Assembly: GCF_023674425.1 (NCBI RefSeq)
Contig: NZ_CP098401.1
Location: 1,798,001-1,862,000, forward strand
Length of the DNA stretch: 64,000 nucleotides
DNA from: Sphingomonas donggukensis
Lineage (GTDB): Bacteria > Pseudomonadota > Alphaproteobacteria > Sphingomonadales > Sphingomonadaceae
Direction: 5' to 3'
Within the stretch, counting starts at the first letter, position 1. Every line of letters starts with the position of its first letter. A program made the translations under genes and the position numbers. Positions 9,683-18,912 of the stretch are shown in pieces. A model generated the notes under the pieces. That model was given only the letters and a program-made list of their open reading frames with translations. It was not told the origin of the DNA and did not search any database.

Positions 9683-10090
9683 ATGAAAGCCCATACCGCC
9701 GCCGGTCGCCGCTATACGCGCCGGTTCATGCCCACCATGGCCGCTTATGTCGTCGCCATCCTGTTCGCGACCTGGGCGATGAAGACCTGGCATCCGACCG
9801 GCGCGCTGCTGGTCGCGTTGTCGGTGTTGCCGGCGCTGCCCATCATCGGCGTCATCGCAGTGATCGGCCTCTATCTGGTCGAGGAAACCGACGAATATCT
9901 GCGCACCCGCATCGTCCAGGCGATGCTCGTGGGCCTCGGCTTCATGCTCGCCTTCACCAGCGCGTGGGGGTTCATGGAGGAAGGCGGCGTGCTGCCGCAC
10001 ATGCCGGCGTATTTCGCGTTCATCCTGTGGTGTTTCGGCTGGGGCGTCGCGCAGTGCGTCCAGTCCTTCCGCGATCGGCGGGCGGCGTGA
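9683..10090 (+). CDS. small four-helix membrane protein
   Basis: The 135 residues hold four hydrophobic segments (about 18-35, 42-65, 78-98, 105-122), so it is an integral inner-membrane protein. I cannot assign a function. The ATG is chosen because CAGGAG ends 9 bases before it. Its stop overlaps the GTG of the next gene (GTGA), so it is coupled to the XRE-type regulator; such a membrane-protein/small-XRE pair is common in bacteria. Confidence 0.8.
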   Translation: MKAHTAAGRRYTRRFMPTMAAYVVAILFATWAMKTWHPTGALLVALSVLPALPIIGVIAVIGLYLVEETDEYLRTRIVQAMLVGLGFMLAFTSAWGFMEEGGVLPHMPAYFAFILWCFGWGVAQCVQSFRDRRAA

Positions 10091-10293
10091 AGAACCGCCT
10101 GAAGGACCTGCGCGCCGAGCGCGGCTGGAGCCAGCAGCACCTGGCCGACGCGCTCGAGGTGTCGCGCCAGAGCGTCAACGCCATCGAGACGGGGCGCTAC
10201 GACCCCTCCCTCCCCCTCGCCTTCCGCATCGCCGACCTGTTCGGCCAGCCGATCGAGGCGATCTTCCTCAATCCGAAGGAAACCGAACAATGA
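10087..10293 (+). CDS. small XRE-family helix-turn-helix regulator
   Basis: This 68-residue protein is almost entirely one HTH_3 domain: KNRLKDLRAERGWSQQHLA, then EVSRQSVNAIETGRYDPS and IADLFGQPIEAIF. It resembles the compact YozG/YgzD-type regulators that pair with a membrane protein. GTG start overlaps the upstream stop and the TGA overlaps the next ATG, so the three genes are translationally coupled. It probably regulates its own operon. Confidence 0.88.
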   Translation: MKNRLKDLRAERGWSQQHLADALEVSRQSVNAIETGRYDPSLPLAFRIADLFGQPIEAIFLNPKETEQ

Positions 10294-11204
10294 TCCGTAT
10301 CGCCCTTCTGCTTGCTACCGCGCTGATCCCCGCCGCCGCGACCGCACAGACACCGCGCGCAACCGCCGCGACCAGCGCCGTACCCCTCGTCCAGCTCGAC
10401 CACATCTCGATCCAGTCGGTTGGCAAGGGGCCGCCGCTGGTGCTGATCCCCGGCCTCGCCTGCCCGCGTGCGGTCTGGGATGCGTTCGTGCCGCAGCTCG
10501 CGAAATCGCACCGCGTGCTGCTTGTGCAGGTCAACGGCTTCGGCGGCGACGCGCCGGGTGCCAATCTGAAGCCGGGTGTGCTCGACGGCATCGTCGCCGA
10601 TCTCCACGCCTATCTGGCTCGCGAAAAGCTGCGCGACGTGCCGGTGGTCGGCCATTCGATGGGTGGGCTGGTCGCGATGATGCTCGCCAAGGCCCATGCC
10701 GACGACGTGTCGAAGCTGATGATCGTCGATTCGCTTCCCTATTTCGCGGTGCTGATGGCGCCTCCGGGCGTCGATCCGACCCCGGCGATGGTCGCGCCGC
10801 AGGCGGCGGTCATGCGCGACCGCGTTGCCGCCAACTACGGCAAGTCGCTCAGCCCCGAAGCGATAGAGGCGCAGACCCGCGGCCTCGCGCTGAAACCCGC
10901 CAGCATCGCGCTGATGAAAAGCTGGGCCGCCGCCGCCGATGCTCGCGTGACGGGTCAGGCGATGTACGAGGATCTGACCACCGACCTGCGCGGCGACCTT
11001 TCCGCCATCCGCACGCCGATCACCCTGGTCTATCCGTGGAACGCCGCCGGCCCGACGAAGGAAATGGCCGGGCCTTTCTATCGCAAACAATATGCCGCGG
11101 CGCCCGCGATCACCTATGTCGATATCGGCGATGCCGCGCACATGGTCATGCTCGACCAGCCCGCCGCCTTCGCGCGCGCCTTGGACGATTTCCTCGCGAA
11201 GTGA
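10290..11204 (+). CDS. exported alpha/beta hydrolase
   Basis: The 304 residues begin with a signal peptide (MIRIALLLATALIPAAATAQ, cleavage near ATA-QTP), followed by an alpha/beta hydrolase fold: oxyanion region LVLIPGLACPRAVWD, nucleophile elbow VVGHSMGGLVAM (Ser), and a C-terminal His in GDAAHMVMLDQP. The acid is probably in the VYPWNAAG region, where an Asp is usual; none is seen there. The substrate is unknown. Last gene of the coupled membrane/XRE/hydrolase set. Confidence 0.85.
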   Translation: MIRIALLLATALIPAAATAQTPRATAATSAVPLVQLDHISIQSVGKGPPLVLIPGLACPRAVWDAFVPQLAKSHRVLLVQVNGFGGDAPGANLKPGVLDGIVADLHAYLAREKLRDVPVVGHSMGGLVAMMLAKAHADDVSKLMIVDSLPYFAVLMAPPGVDPTPAMVAPQAAVMRDRVAANYGKSLSPEAIEAQTRGLALKPASIALMKSWAAAADARVTGQAMYEDLTTDLRGDLSAIRTPITLVYPWNAAGPTKEMAGPFYRKQYAAAPAITYVDIGDAAHMVMLDQPAAFARALDDFLAK

Positions 11205-11272
11205 CTGAAACCGCTTGACCGCCGCACCCCGCCCGCGCTCATCTGCGGGCGGGGAACAATCGGGGGGATTGC

Positions 11273-12346
11273 ATGATCGAGGATGCGGGCGCTGCCCACA
11301 GCGCCTTCGCGTTTCGCGGCACGTGGCGGGAATTCGCGCCGATCGCGTTCACGAATTTGTTGCTGACCATCGTCACGCTCGGCATCTACCGGTTCTGGGC
11401 CAAGACCCGCGAGCGGCAGTATCTCTCGAGCCGCACGCGCTTCATCGACGATACGATGGAATGGACCGGCACCGGCCTCGAGCTGTTCATCGGTTTCGTC
11501 CTCGTCCTGATCGTCTTCGGACTGCCGCTGCTCGCCCTGCAGTTCGGCATCCAGGCGCTCGCGATGCGCGGGCAGGAGGGGGTCGCCGCGCTGCTCGGAA
11601 TCGCCCTGTACCTGTCGTTCCTGTTCCTCTTCGGCGTCGCCCGCTTCCGCGCGCTGCGCTACCGCCTCAGCCGCACCTTGTGGCACGGCATCTCGGGCGG
11701 CAGCGACGATCAGGGCTTCGAATATGGCGTGCAGGCGACGTGGCGCCCGATCGTCGGCGGCTTCGCCTTCGGCCTGCTGATCCCGTGGTCGATGGTGTCG
11801 CTGTGGAACGAGAAATGGTCGCGGATGAGCTTCGGCCCGCACGAGTTCACCAGCACCGCCGACAGCGGGCCGGTGCTGAAACGCATGCTGATCTGCGTGG
11901 CGCTGGCGATTCCCGTCCTGCTCGTCACCGGCGGGCTGATCGGGCTGACAGCGGCGGGCGTGGCGCAGATCGCGCCCGAGACGCCGCTCGCCATCCTTTT
12001 CGCGCTCCTGCCGGTGTTCTACCTGCTGGTGTTCATCGTCTTCCCGATCACCTTCTACGCAGTGTTCTTTCGCGAGTGCGTCAGCAACATGACGCTCGGG
12101 CACCTGGAGTTCCAGTTCGACGCGCGCACGATCGACTGGGTGAAGCTGTACCTGGTCGATGTCGCCCTCGTCATCGGCACGCTCGGCATCGGCGCGATCT
12201 TCCTCGGCTATCGCCACTGGAGCTTCTTCATCCGCCACCTGGAAGCGTATGGCGAAGTCGATCTCGACAGCCTGACCGGTTCGACTACCCGCCGCCCCGG
12301 CCAGGGCGAGGGGATGCTCGACGCGTTCGACATCGGCGCGATCTGA
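11273..12346 (+). CDS. DUF898 (YjgN-type) membrane protein
   Basis: 357 residues with six or more hydrophobic segments and the DUF898 hallmarks near the start and end: F-F-RG-TWREF, GIYRFWAKTRERQYLSS and later ECVSNMTLGHLEFQFD. The family is of unknown function in the inner membrane. The gene is followed after 3 bases by an M48 peptidase, so the two products may act together on membrane proteins. Start ATG follows GGGGGGATTGC. Confidence 0.85.
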   Translation: MIEDAGAAHSAFAFRGTWREFAPIAFTNLLLTIVTLGIYRFWAKTRERQYLSSRTRFIDDTMEWTGTGLELFIGFVLVLIVFGLPLLALQFGIQALAMRGQEGVAALLGIALYLSFLFLFGVARFRALRYRLSRTLWHGISGGSDDQGFEYGVQATWRPIVGGFAFGLLIPWSMVSLWNEKWSRMSFGPHEFTSTADSGPVLKRMLICVALAIPVLLVTGGLIGLTAAGVAQIAPETPLAILFALLPVFYLLVFIVFPITFYAVFFRECVSNMTLGHLEFQFDARTIDWVKLYLVDVALVIGTLGIGAIFLGYRHWSFFIRHLEAYGEVDLDSLTGSTTRRPGQGEGMLDAFDIGAI

Positions 12347-12349
12347 CCC

Positions 12350-13405
12350 GTGGAGGCGTGGCATTACGACGGACTGGTCGCGCGCCGCCGCCACCCGCGG
12401 GTGCGCGCCGATGCCGACGGGCTGTACCTGAGCGAGGGTGACTGGGCGGAGGGCCCGATCCCGTGGGACGCGCTCGTCACCCGCGATCGCAACGCGCAGG
12501 GGTGGCTGCTCGGGCGGCGCGATCGTGACGGGTGGCGGCTGGGGCTGGAGGGCGACGTCCCCGCCGACCTCGCCGCCCGCCTGCCGCAGCCGGTGCGCTA
12601 CGGCGGCTTCATCGACCGCATCGGCCTGATGCCCGCCGCCATCGCCTGCGCCGGGGTCGCCGCGATCGTGGTCGCGGTCGGCATGGCCGCGCCCGGATGG
12701 GTCGCGAAGGCGGTGCCGATGAGCTGGGAACGCCGCATCGGTACCGCGATGATCGGCGATTTCGGCGGGCGGCTGTGCGACGGCCCCGGCGGCCAGGCCG
12801 CGCTCGACCGCCTCGTCCGCCGTATCGAGCCGGCGGGCGAGCCGCTCGACGTCCGCGTCGCCGCCGTGCCGATGGTCAACGCCGCGGCACTCCCCGGCGG
12901 GCGCATCGTGATCTTCGAAAAGCTGCTCACCGAAGCCTCCGGCCCAGACGAAGTCGCGGGCGTGCTGGCGCATGAGATCGGCCATGTCCGCCACCGCGAC
13001 GTGCTGTCGGCAATGGCGCGGCAGGCGGGCATCGGCCTGCTGCTGGCGAGCTTCACCGGCGACGTCGGCAATGCGCTCGGCACGCTGATCGCCGCACGCT
13101 ATTCGCGCGGGGCCGAAAGCGCGGCGGACGGCTACGCGATCGCCGCGCTCGCCACCAACGGCATCTCCCCGCTCCCGACGGCGCGCTTCTTCCGCAAGCT
13201 CGCCGCGATGGAGGAGAAGTTGCCGCAGACCGCGCTCGGCTACCTCTCCAGCCACCCGCTGTCGAAGGAGCGCCGCGCGCGCTTCGAGGCGAGCGCGCGC
13301 ACCCACCGCGGCGACACCCCCGCCCTCACCGACGCCGACTGGCAGACGCTCCGCCGCATCTGCACGACCGACAAGGCCGTGGTGCGCGGCAGGCTGCCGT
13401 TCTGA
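12350..13405 (+). CDS. M48 family membrane metallopeptidase
   Basis: Zinc protease with HEIGH (zinc His 208 and 212, catalytic Glu) and the third ligand Glu 256 in ESAADGYA. One transmembrane segment (about 95-115) anchors it after an N-terminal soluble domain (YDGLVARRRHPRVR) of the type seen in M48 proteins paired with DUF898. The final third carries SSHPLSKERRARF, typical of M48C proteins. GTG start three bases after the DUF898 stop indicates one operon. Confidence 0.88.
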   Translation: MEAWHYDGLVARRRHPRVRADADGLYLSEGDWAEGPIPWDALVTRDRNAQGWLLGRRDRDGWRLGLEGDVPADLAARLPQPVRYGGFIDRIGLMPAAIACAGVAAIVVAVGMAAPGWVAKAVPMSWERRIGTAMIGDFGGRLCDGPGGQAALDRLVRRIEPAGEPLDVRVAAVPMVNAAALPGGRIVIFEKLLTEASGPDEVAGVLAHEIGHVRHRDVLSAMARQAGIGLLLASFTGDVGNALGTLIAARYSRGAESAADGYAIAALATNGISPLPTARFFRKLAAMEEKLPQTALGYLSSHPLSKERRARFEASARTHRGDTPALTDADWQTLRRICTTDKAVVRGRLPF

Positions 13406-13409
13406 GGGG

Positions 13410-14087
13410 TTACACCCGCACGAAGCCGAGCATCCGCTGCCCGCGCGGGTGGCCCCACTCGCCGATATAGTCGATCCGCCACGGCAGCCGCGCGACCAGA
13501 TGGTCGAAATCGGCGCGCGTATAATGGTAGAAGGTCCGGTCGCTGTGGCTGACCACGCCCGAGGGGGCATGGACGTGATCCTGCTCCGGGTCCGCCGATG
13601 CGTCGATTTCGAAGAAGGTCGCGAACAACCTGCCGCCCGGCCGCATCGAGGGCGCAAGGCGCGCGAGGCAGCGGCGGATGCGGTTCAGCGACAGATGCGT
13701 GAACAGCGACTGCGCGATCGCAAAGTCGAATGTCGCGCCCAGCCGGTCGAACTCGAAATCCTCCAGCGCCACGATCTGGTCGCGCGGCTGCCGGTCGGTC
13801 AGGCGCGCGCGCTTCAGCTCCAGATCCCAGCCGGCCTGGAGCAGCAGCGCGCTCTTGTCGATCGCCCAGTAGTTGCCGGGGTCGAGGTACGGGATCAGCC
13901 GCACCCCCGCCCGAAACGCGCCGGCGCCGACATCGAGCAGCACGTGCGACGGCTGCAACCCCTGCCCGACCAGAAAATCGAACTGCAGCTGCCCTATCTC
14001 GTCCCACGCGCCGCCGATCAACTGGCGGTGCCGGCCGCGGCGGATGTGATCCTTCACCACTTCGGGATCGTCGTAGAAACTGTCCAT
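13410..14087 (-). CDS. class I SAM-dependent methyltransferase
   Basis: 225 residues with Rossmann-type motifs: LLDVGAGAFRAGVRLIPYL (SAM-binding motif I), YWAIDKSALLLQAG, FDFAIAQSLFTHLSL and RPGGRLFATFFE. The substrate cannot be read from the sequence. The start at MDSFYDDPEVV is preferred to an upstream GTG because the extra residues look non-coding. It converges with the M48 gene (4-base gap) and is divergent from the hydrolase at 14201. Confidence 0.82.
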   Translation of the reverse strand: MDSFYDDPEVVKDHIRRGRHRQLIGGAWDEIGQLQFDFLVGQGLQPSHVLLDVGAGAFRAGVRLIPYLDPGNYWAIDKSALLLQAGWDLELKRARLTDRQPRDQIVALEDFEFDRLGATFDFAIAQSLFTHLSLNRIRRCLARLAPSMRPGGRLFATFFEIDASADPEQDHVHAPSGVVSHSDRTFYHYTRADFDHLVARLPWRIDYIGEWGHPRGQRMLGFVRV

Positions 14088-14200
14088 CGCGCACCCGCCC
14101 CCCGGGGTGTCGGCACCCCGCCGACGCAGGTGCCATGCGAACGTGGTGCGGTTCAATACGCATCGCGACATCGCCCGCCCGATTGCGCTACGACGGCGGC

Positions 14201-14899
14201 ATGACCCGCCCCCTCGCCCACCACAACACCCCCGGCACCGGCCCGACGCTCGTCTTCCTCCCCGGCTATGCCAGCGACATGACCGGGTCGAAGGCGCTGG
14301 CGGTGGAGGGTTGGGCGCGCGCGCGGGGCCGCGCTGCGTTGCGCTTCGATTATGCCGGCTGCGGGGACAGTCCCGGCGCGTTCGAGGATTACACGCTCGC
14401 CGACTGGCGCGACGATGCGCTCGCGATGATCGATCGTCTCGACGGGCCTGTCACGCTGATCGGATCGTCGATGGGCGGCTGGATCGCGCTGCTCGCGGCC
14501 CTCGCCCGGCCGCAGCGCGTCGCCCACATCGTCGGTATAGCGCCCGCGCCCGACTTCACCGAATGGGGCTTTTCGGACGCGGAGAAGGCCGCGCTCGCCC
14601 GCGACGGTCGCGTCGAGCGCGCATCCGAATACGGCCCCGAACCCACGGTCTTCACCCGCGCCTTCCACGAATCCGGCCAGGCACTCCGACTGACGCCCGA
14701 CCAAATCGCGATCGATTGCCCGGTCCGCTTCCTCCAGGGCCAGCGCGACGCGGACGTCCCGTGGCAGCGCACCGTCGACCTCGCCGCGCGCTTGCGTTCA
14801 GCCGACGTGCAGACGCTGCTCGTCAAGGACGGCGATCACCGCCTGTCGCGCGACGCCGATATCGCGCTGCTGCTCGGCATCATCGAGAGCCTGCCATGA
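14201..14899 (+). CDS. cytosolic alpha/beta hydrolase
   Basis: 232 residues without signal peptide. Features: LVFLPGYASDMTGSKA (oxyanion loop), nucleophile Ser in IGSSMGGWIAL, Asp in GQRDADVPW and His in GDHRLSRD, a complete triad. It resembles the palmitoyl-thioesterase ABHD10-like hydrolases of proteobacteria. Start at ATG 14201. Its stop overlaps the next ATG, coupling it to the TPR protein. Confidence 0.85.
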   Translation: MTRPLAHHNTPGTGPTLVFLPGYASDMTGSKALAVEGWARARGRAALRFDYAGCGDSPGAFEDYTLADWRDDALAMIDRLDGPVTLIGSSMGGWIALLAALARPQRVAHIVGIAPAPDFTEWGFSDAEKAALARDGRVERASEYGPEPTVFTRAFHESGQALRLTPDQIAIDCPVRFLQGQRDADVPWQRTVDLAARLRSADVQTLLVKDGDHRLSRDADIALLLGIIESLP

Positions 14900-15627
14900 T
14901 CCTCCTCGCCCTCCTGCTCCAGTTCGCCGCCCCCGCCGCACAGGAAGCGCGCTTCGACACCTGCGTCGATCTCGCCACCAGCAACAGCGACGGCGGCGTC
15001 GCCGATGCGTCGGCGTGGAAGCTGTCGGGCGGCGGGTTCCTCGCCGACCAGTGCCTCGGCATCGCCCATGCCTCGGCGCGCCGCTTCGAAAGCGCCGCCA
15101 CCGCATTCGAGCGCGCGGCCCGCGGGGCGGAAGTCGCCAAGGATCGCCGCGCCGCCAATTACTGGGCGCAGGCGGGTAACGCCTGGCTTGCCGCCGGTGA
15201 CGCGGTTAAGGGCCGCGCGGCACTCGACGCCGCGCTCGCGGGTGGTGCGCTCACCGGCACGGCGCTGGGTGAGGCGCACCTCGACCGAGCCCGCGCGCTG
15301 GTCGCCGCGAACGAGCCGGTGAAAGCGCGCGCCGACATCGACCTCGCGCTCGCGAGCGCGCCCGCCGACCCGCTCGCGTGGCTGCTCTCGGCAACCCTCG
15401 CCCGCCGCAGCGGCGACCTGCCCCGCGCACAGAAGGATATTGCCGAGGCGCTGTCGCGCGCCGCCGACGACGCCTCGGTCCAACTCGAGTCGGGCAACAT
15501 CGCCGCGCTCGCGGGGGATGAGGCGGGCGCGCGCGGCGGCTGGCTGAAGGCGGTGCAGATCGCCCCCGCCACACCGGTCGGTCGCGCCGCCAAGGCCGCA
15601 CTCGCGCAGTTCGACGCTGGAAAATAG
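14896..15627 (+). CDS. exported tetratricopeptide-repeat protein
   Basis: 243 residues: a short signal peptide ([16 protein letters not shown]) then Ala-rich helical repeats with TPR spacing (for example [48 protein letters not shown]). Probably a periplasmic scaffold; partner unknown. The ATG overlaps the stop of the hydrolase gene. Confidence 0.8.
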   Translation: MILLALLLQFAAPAAQEARFDTCVDLATSNSDGGVADASAWKLSGGGFLADQCLGIAHASARRFESAATAFERAARGAEVAKDRRAANYWAQAGNAWLAAGDAVKGRAALDAALAGGALTGTALGEAHLDRARALVAANEPVKARADIDLALASAPADPLAWLLSATLARRSGDLPRAQKDIAEALSRAADDASVQLESGNIAALAGDEAGARGGWLKAVQIAPATPVGRAAKAALAQFDAGK

Positions 15628-15679
15628 CCGCGCCGCCCCTATCTCTCGCGGCAGACATTCCCCCTGCGCGAGGCCTGCG

Positions 15680-16129
15680 ATGCACTATCTCCACACCATG
15701 ATCCGCGTGACCGATCCCGAGGCGACGATTCGCTTCTTCGAGGTCTTGGGCCTGAGGGAAGTGCGGCGGATGGAGAATGACAAGGGCCGCTTCACGCTGA
15801 TCTTCCTCGCTGCGGACGAGGACATGAACGCACCCGGCGAACGCGCGAAGGCCGAGGTCGAGCTGACCTACAATTGGCCCGCCGAGGGCGAGGCCGGCGA
15901 AGCGTACACCGGCGGGCGCAATTTCGGCCACCTCGCCTACCGCGTCGACGACATCTACGCGACGTGCCAGCGGCTGATCGATGCCGGCTACACCGTCAAC
16001 CGCCCCCCGCGCGACGGCCACATGGCCTTCGTCCGCACCCCCGACAACATCTCGATCGAGCTGCTCCAGAACGGCGTCCTCGACCCCGCCGAGCCGTGGA
16101 CGTCGATGCCCAACGTCGGGGAGTGGTGA
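15680..16129 (+). CDS. gloA: lactoylglutathione lyase (glyoxalase I)
   Basis: Isomerises the methylglyoxal-glutathione hemithioacetal to S-lactoylglutathione. The 149 residues form two vicinal-oxygen-chelate modules: [21 protein letters not shown] with the first metal His, VELTYNW with Glu, [11 protein letters not shown] with the second His, and SIELLQ with the last Glu. It is followed directly by gloB, so both detoxification steps are in one transcript. Confidence 0.93.
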   Translation: MHYLHTMIRVTDPEATIRFFEVLGLREVRRMENDKGRFTLIFLAADEDMNAPGERAKAEVELTYNWPAEGEAGEAYTGGRNFGHLAYRVDDIYATCQRLIDAGYTVNRPPRDGHMAFVRTPDNISIELLQNGVLDPAEPWTSMPNVGEW

Positions 16130-16148
16130 GGGTGATCGGAGCGCACGC

Positions 16149-16883
16149 ATGACCGCCCTCCAGATCGCCTGCGTTCCCGCGCTCAGCGACAATTACATCT
16201 GGCTGGTCCACGACCCCGCAACCGGCGGCACCGCGGTCGTCGATCCGGGCGAGGCCGCCCCCGCGCTCGCCGCCGCCGAGGAACGTGGGTGGCAGATCGA
16301 CCGCATCTGGATCACCCACTGGCACCCCGACCACACCGTCGGCATCGCCGCGATCGTCGCCGCGACGGGGGCGAAGGTCACCGGCCCCGTCGCCGAGGCT
16401 GCGAAGATCGCCGGCCTCGACGCCACCGTGGCGGAAGGCGACACGATCACGCTCGGCGACCACGTCGCGAGGGTGCTCGAAACCCCCGGCCACACCGCGG
16501 GGCACGTCACCTTCCACTTCGCCGACGACGCGCTGCTGTTCCCCGGCGACACGCTGTTCGCGATGGGCTGCGGCCGGTTGTTCGAGGGGACGGCGGAACA
16601 GATGTTCGCCAACATGGCGCGGTTCGCAGCCCTCCCCGACGAAACGATCGTGTACGGCGCACACGAATATACCCAGTCCAACGGTCGCTATGCCCGCGTC
16701 GCCGAGCCCGACAACGCCGCGATTTCCAAGCGCATGGTGGAGGTCGACGCCCTGCGCGCGCGGGGCGAACCGACGCTCCCCACCACCATCGGCCAGGAGC
16801 GCGCGACCAATCCCTTCCTCCGCGCCAAATCCGCCGCGGAACTGGCCGACGCCCGCGCCGCCAAGGATGGTTTTCGCGGCTGA
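16149..16883 (+). CDS. gloB: hydroxyacylglutathione hydrolase (glyoxalase II)
   Basis: Metallo-beta-lactamase-fold hydrolase that converts S-lactoylglutathione to lactate and glutathione. THWHPDHTVG carries the THxHxDH metal motif, TPGHTAGHVTF the third His, LLFPGDTLFAMGCGRLFEG the bridging Asp, and VYGAHEYTQSN the final His. The C-terminal TNPFLRA segment matches the substrate-binding helical domain of true GloB. 244 residues; ATG 16149 starts 19 bases after gloA. Confidence 0.93.
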   Translation: MTALQIACVPALSDNYIWLVHDPATGGTAVVDPGEAAPALAAAEERGWQIDRIWITHWHPDHTVGIAAIVAATGAKVTGPVAEAAKIAGLDATVAEGDTITLGDHVARVLETPGHTAGHVTFHFADDALLFPGDTLFAMGCGRLFEGTAEQMFANMARFAALPDETIVYGAHEYTQSNGRYARVAEPDNAAISKRMVEVDALRARGEPTLPTTIGQERATNPFLRAKSAAELADARAAKDGFRG

Positions 16884-16923
16884 TCGGGTATAGGATCACC
16901 CCCGGGGGCCGATGGAGATGACC

Positions 16924-17337
16924 ATGCGTATCGCTTATCCGATCCTCGCCGGCCTGTTGCTCGCCGGCTGCGCCATGTCCGCCGAGGAGGCGTCGCGCCA
17001 GGCTGCATCCGACGCACGCGACCAGGCGAAGCTCGACAAGCGCCTCGCCGGCTATACGCCCGGCCAGCCGCAAAGCTGCATCCAGCCCTACCGCGCGCAG
17101 CAGCAGGAAATCTTCGGCGACACGCTCGTCTATCGCGACGGGCGCCGGCTGTACGTCAACAAGACCACCGGCGGCTGCTTCGGGCTGCGCCGCGACGACA
17201 TTGTCGTGACGCGCAGCTTCAGCGGCCAATTCTGCCGCGGCGACATCGTCCGCACCGTCGACAGGACGAATTCCTTCCCAAGCGGCACCTGCTCGTTCGG
17301 CGACTTCGTGCCCTATACGAAGGACGGTCGGGGCTGA
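16924..17337 (+). CDS. small lipoprotein, paralogue of the next gene
   Basis: Signal MRIAYPILAGLLLAGC has a lipobox (LLAG-C). The mature part (about 120 residues) carries six Cys and a conserved C-terminal module: LVYRDGRRLYVNKTTGGCFG, DDIVVTRSFSGQFC, SFGDFVPY. The next gene has the same module, so these are tandem paralogues. Function unknown. ATG 16924 is chosen for GGAG at 16914-16917; ATG 16912 in frame is possible. Confidence 0.82.
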   Translation: MRIAYPILAGLLLAGCAMSAEEASRQAASDARDQAKLDKRLAGYTPGQPQSCIQPYRAQQQEIFGDTLVYRDGRRLYVNKTTGGCFGLRRDDIVVTRSFSGQFCRGDIVRTVDRTNSFPSGTCSFGDFVPYTKDGRG

Positions 17338-17339
17338 CG

Positions 17340-17747
17340 ATGCGCGTCGCGGTCCTCGCGGCGCTGATGCTGGCGGGCTGCGCCGGGGGGCGGGCGCCCG
17401 ATACTGCCGGCGATGCGAGCGCGCTGGCTGCGATGCTTGCGGGACGCACCCCGGCACCCGCTGGACGCTGCATCTCGCTATCCGGCGTCGATGGCCCGAC
17501 CGTGGTCGGGGGCAGCCTGGTGTACCGCGATGGCCGCCGCCTGCTGGTCAGCACCCCGCCCGCCGGCTGTCCCGCGCTCGGCGGCGATCCGATCGTCGTG
17601 ACGGAAGTGTTCGGCGGCCAGCTATGCGCGGGCGACCGTTTCCACACCCTTGAGCGCGGCAGCAGCATCCCCGGCCCGGACTGCCGGTTCGGCCCGTTCG
17701 TTCCGTGGGCAACGGGTCGGGGCTTGCCGGAACATACCAGGAACTGA
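17340..17747 (+). CDS. small lipoprotein, second paralogue
   Basis: 135 residues, lipoprotein signal MRVAVLAALMLAGC with lipobox. The region LVYRDGRRLLVSTPPAGCPA...FGPFVPW aligns with the preceding gene including its Cys positions. It starts 2 bases after the upstream stop. Function unknown; probably anchored to the envelope. Confidence 0.82.
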   Translation: MRVAVLAALMLAGCAGGRAPDTAGDASALAAMLAGRTPAPAGRCISLSGVDGPTVVGGSLVYRDGRRLLVSTPPAGCPALGGDPIVVTEVFGGQLCAGDRFHTLERGSSIPGPDCRFGPFVPWATGRGLPEHTRN

Positions 17748-17774
17748 TATCCTTCTCCGCGAGGAGAATGCGAT

Positions 17775-18152
17775 ATGAGCCGGTTCGAACGCGCCGTTGC
17801 CGCGATCCACGACGCCAGCGTGACGATCATCGCCTATTTCACATGGTCGTGCTTCGGAATGTTGGCGCTTGCGTGGTCGATCTATCTGAAGCCGCTGCTG
17901 CCGCTGCCCGTGATCGGCTTCGAAGCGCATCCCGCGGTGGTCGAATATCTGCTCTGGTCGGCAGGCACGTCGCTCGTCCTGCTGCTGGCGGCGACGCTCC
18001 TGCTGCGGAGCGCGGTACGACGATACTGCCCGGACGTTGATGTCCGGCCCGCAACCGCCGACGCGGCGATCGCGCGGCTGGGCGCCAGGGGCGTCGGCGC
18101 CGAATGGACCGTGCGTATCGCCTTCCACGCCACGCGCCGCCGGGGCGGGTGA
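17775..18152 (+). CDS. small two-helix membrane protein
   Basis: 125 residues with hydrophobic segments at about 16-45 and 60-78 and an Arg-rich tail. No recognised family. AGGAG (17762-17766) lies 8 bases before the ATG. It follows the lipoprotein pair by 27 bases and may share their transcript. Confidence 0.7.
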   Translation: MSRFERAVAAIHDASVTIIAYFTWSCFGMLALAWSIYLKPLLPLPVIGFEAHPAVVEYLLWSAGTSLVLLLAATLLLRSAVRRYCPDVDVRPATADAAIARLGARGVGAEWTVRIAFHATRRRGG

Positions 18153-18188
18153 ACCGGGCCGCGCGATTGCGCGACCCGGTCCCGCGGA

Positions 18189-18803
18189 TCAGCGGCGAGC
18201 CGGCGTGCCGGCGTCCACCGGCGGGGCGGGCGGCACGGCACCGGCCACCGGAGCCGGCTGAGCCGCGCCCGGTGCGCAGCCGACCGGCGGCGGCGGGGCA
18301 TCGCGACCCGCCAGTTCCGGACCGCCGGGGGGCGGCGGCGGCGGACCGTCATGGCCAGGGCCACCCGGACCGCCCGGACCGCGCCGGCCATGCGGCCCGC
18401 GCCCGTCGGAGCCACGCCCGCCGGGCCCGACCGCACTGACCTTGCCCGCCGGATCGACCAGATACGACGCGCGCAGCTGGCCGTCGTCGTAGCGACCCTG
18501 CACGGTCAGCGCCGCGCCCTTGGCGATCGTGCCGCGCGCGTCGCGCCCGGCGTCGATCATCGTTCGTCCGCTCGCGTCCTGCAGGACGACGCGGTCGCCG
18601 AACACCTCGGCCACGCGGCCTTTCACGGTCACGACGCCGCTGGTGTTCACCAGCCGCGCGATCGGCGTGGCGACGTTCGGCGCCATCTCGACCGAGGGGC
18701 GGGTCAGCGACACCGCGCCGGCGCCACCGGCGGCACCCAGGCCGAGCAGCACCGCGCCGCCGAGGCCGAGCTGCGCACGGCGGGACATGTTGAAACGGGC
18801 CAT
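18189..18803 (-). CDS. exported Gly/Pro/His-rich protein with an OB-like domain
   Basis: 204 residues: a positively charged N-terminus (MARFNMSRRAQ) and one hydrophobic stretch (about 14-30, signal or anchor), then a beta-rich part (GVVTVKGRVAEVFGDRVVLQ, IAKGAALTVQGRYDDGQ) resembling OB-fold proteins, then a low-complexity tail rich in Gly, Pro and His from about residue 118. GGAG sits 8 bases before the chosen ATG. It is divergent from the two-component system at 18913, whose sensor has a similar Gly/Pro/His segment, so it is probably its target. Confidence 0.72.
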   Translation of the reverse strand: MARFNMSRRAQLGLGGAVLLGLGAAGGAGAVSLTRPSVEMAPNVATPIARLVNTSGVVTVKGRVAEVFGDRVVLQDASGRTMIDAGRDARGTIAKGAALTVQGRYDDGQLRASYLVDPAGKVSAVGPGGRGSDGRGPHGRRGPGGPGGPGHDGPPPPPPGGPELAGRDAPPPPVGCAPGAAQPAPVAGAVPPAPPVDAGTPARR

Positions 18804-18912
18804 CACACATTCTCCTTCATGGTTGATGTCGTCGCTTCTACGCTCCCCCACCTCGCCCACGCTGAACGCCGCCGTTCAGTTTCGGTTTAGCCCTGCGGAG
18901 TAGCCGGTCCCG

